From an uncultured Bacteroides sp. (GTDB taxonomy: Bacteria; Bacteroidota; Bacteroidia; Bacteroidales; Bacteroidaceae), in NCBI GenBank assembly GCA_900557355.1, contig USSR01000018.1:1-24688 (forward strand): a stretch of DNA of 24,688 nt. Direction: 5' to 3'. The position numbers and the translations under genes are program-made. Within the stretch, counting starts at the first letter, position 1. Every line of letters starts with the position of its first letter. The notes under the pieces are model-generated. The model saw only the letters and a list, made by a program, of their open reading frames with translations. It did not search any database and was not told the origin of the DNA. This document shows, piece by piece, positions 24,163 to 24,688 of this stretch.

Positions 24163-24687
24163 ATGAAAAGAAAATTATTATATGCATTGATGGTTTGCAG
24201 TGCTTTGTTTATTGCGTCTGCTTGCTCCAATGATTATGAGGACGCTACAAGTCCCCATGTATATGGACCTGATGAAAATCCGCCTGTAAAGAGCGATGCT
24301 ACCTCTACCATATCCAATGTTTATGAGATGCAAGGCACTAATCCAACGCCGATATCACTGAATATTGATTTGTATGAAGACGTCATCCAGAAACAATTTG
24401 GCATGACTGTGAGTGAAATGCTTACCAATATTGAGAAAGGTACGGTTGTGGTATGTCCTATTAATCCCTCTCGTAATGTATGGAACAAGGCGAAAGCGAA
24501 TGTGGATGGGAAACAATATGGATGGTATGTTAACAAATCGGGTAATGTTTGTAAGGCTGATGATGAAGCCCTGTATGGTATTATAGAATTTGATCCGGCA
24601 TCCCATAACTTTAATTTTTATGCTGATGAAAATGCTGGTGGTGCGGCTTCCATAGAAATAGGTTTTGCCCTCAATGGTCCTAACTAA
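24163..24687 (+). CDS. Small surface lipoprotein in the SusE position, DUF4859-like
   Basis: A 174-residue lipoprotein with a signal peptide and lipobox IASAC (Cys21), followed by SNDYED, an acidic surface-export-type signal. After a low-complexity linker (about 28-50) comes one domain of about 115 residues with NIDLYEDVIQKQFGMTVSEM (67-86) and QYGWYVNKSGNVCKADDEAL (118-137). This resembles the DUF4859 domain found in outer lipoproteins of polysaccharide loci. The family call rests on recall of the motif only. Related proteins often carry more than one such domain, so this one is short. The TAA (24685-24687) ends one base before the window does. Its position after SusD suggests a glycan-binding accessory role. 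Confidence 0.7.
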   Translation: MKRKLLYALMVCSALFIASACSNDYEDATSPHVYGPDENPPVKSDATSTISNVYEMQGTNPTPISLNIDLYEDVIQKQFGMTVSEMLTNIEKGTVVVCPINPSRNVWNKAKANVDGKQYGWYVNKSGNVCKADDEALYGIIEFDPASHNFNFYADENAGGAASIEIGFALNGPN

Positions 24688-24688
24688 T

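Overview
The window looks like chromosomal DNA of a gut Bacteroides-type organism (order Bacteroidales). The grounds are a SusC/SusD pair with lipoproteins, promoters of the Bacteroides -33 TTTG / -7 TAnnTTTG type, mostly weak Shine-Dalgarno sites, and hybrid-free TPR sensor kinases of the kind common in this group. No species is claimed.

Left half (1-10181): a cobalamin (B12) late-pathway locus in two converging arms. The plus arm is cobU (3' end only), cobT, cobS and cobC, which activate the lower ligand and assemble the nucleotide loop. The minus arm, read from 10153 leftwards, is cobQ, cobD and cbiB, which amidate the corrin ring and attach the aminopropanol arm. Between the arms sits a minus-strand signalling operon with its own consensus promoter (6540-6570): an exported TPR protein, a complete histidine kinase and a second TPR histidine kinase whose ATP-binding domain has lost its motifs. 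These three genes are linked by 4-base stop/start overlaps (TTGA, ATGA), and the last one overlaps the stop codon of cobC tail to tail. The first two look like one TPR-kinase gene split by a single-base frameshift. No response regulator and no cobalamin riboswitch is visible.

Middle (10182-11840): a lone TolC-type outer-membrane protein gene, then a palindromic repeat element between converging genes. A second palindrome of the same architecture lies in frame inside cobQ and adds 31 codons.

Right half (11841-24688): a polysaccharide utilisation locus. On the minus strand is a 910-residue GH97 glycosidase with an extra C-terminal HExxH metallopeptidase-like domain, and an AAA-ATPase-like/PD-(D/E)XK protein with its own promoter and an unusually strong Shine-Dalgarno. 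On the plus strand are a GH127 lipoprotein (beta-L-arabinofuranosidase family), SusC, SusD and a small surface lipoprotein whose stop codon falls one base before the window ends. Together they suggest import of an arabinose-containing, possibly proteinaceous plant glycan: SusC/SusD and the last lipoprotein bind and import it, GH127 and GH97 trim it, and the metallopeptidase-like domain could act on a peptide part. That substrate assignment is inference.

No tRNA, rRNA, CRISPR array, insertion sequence or integrase was seen.
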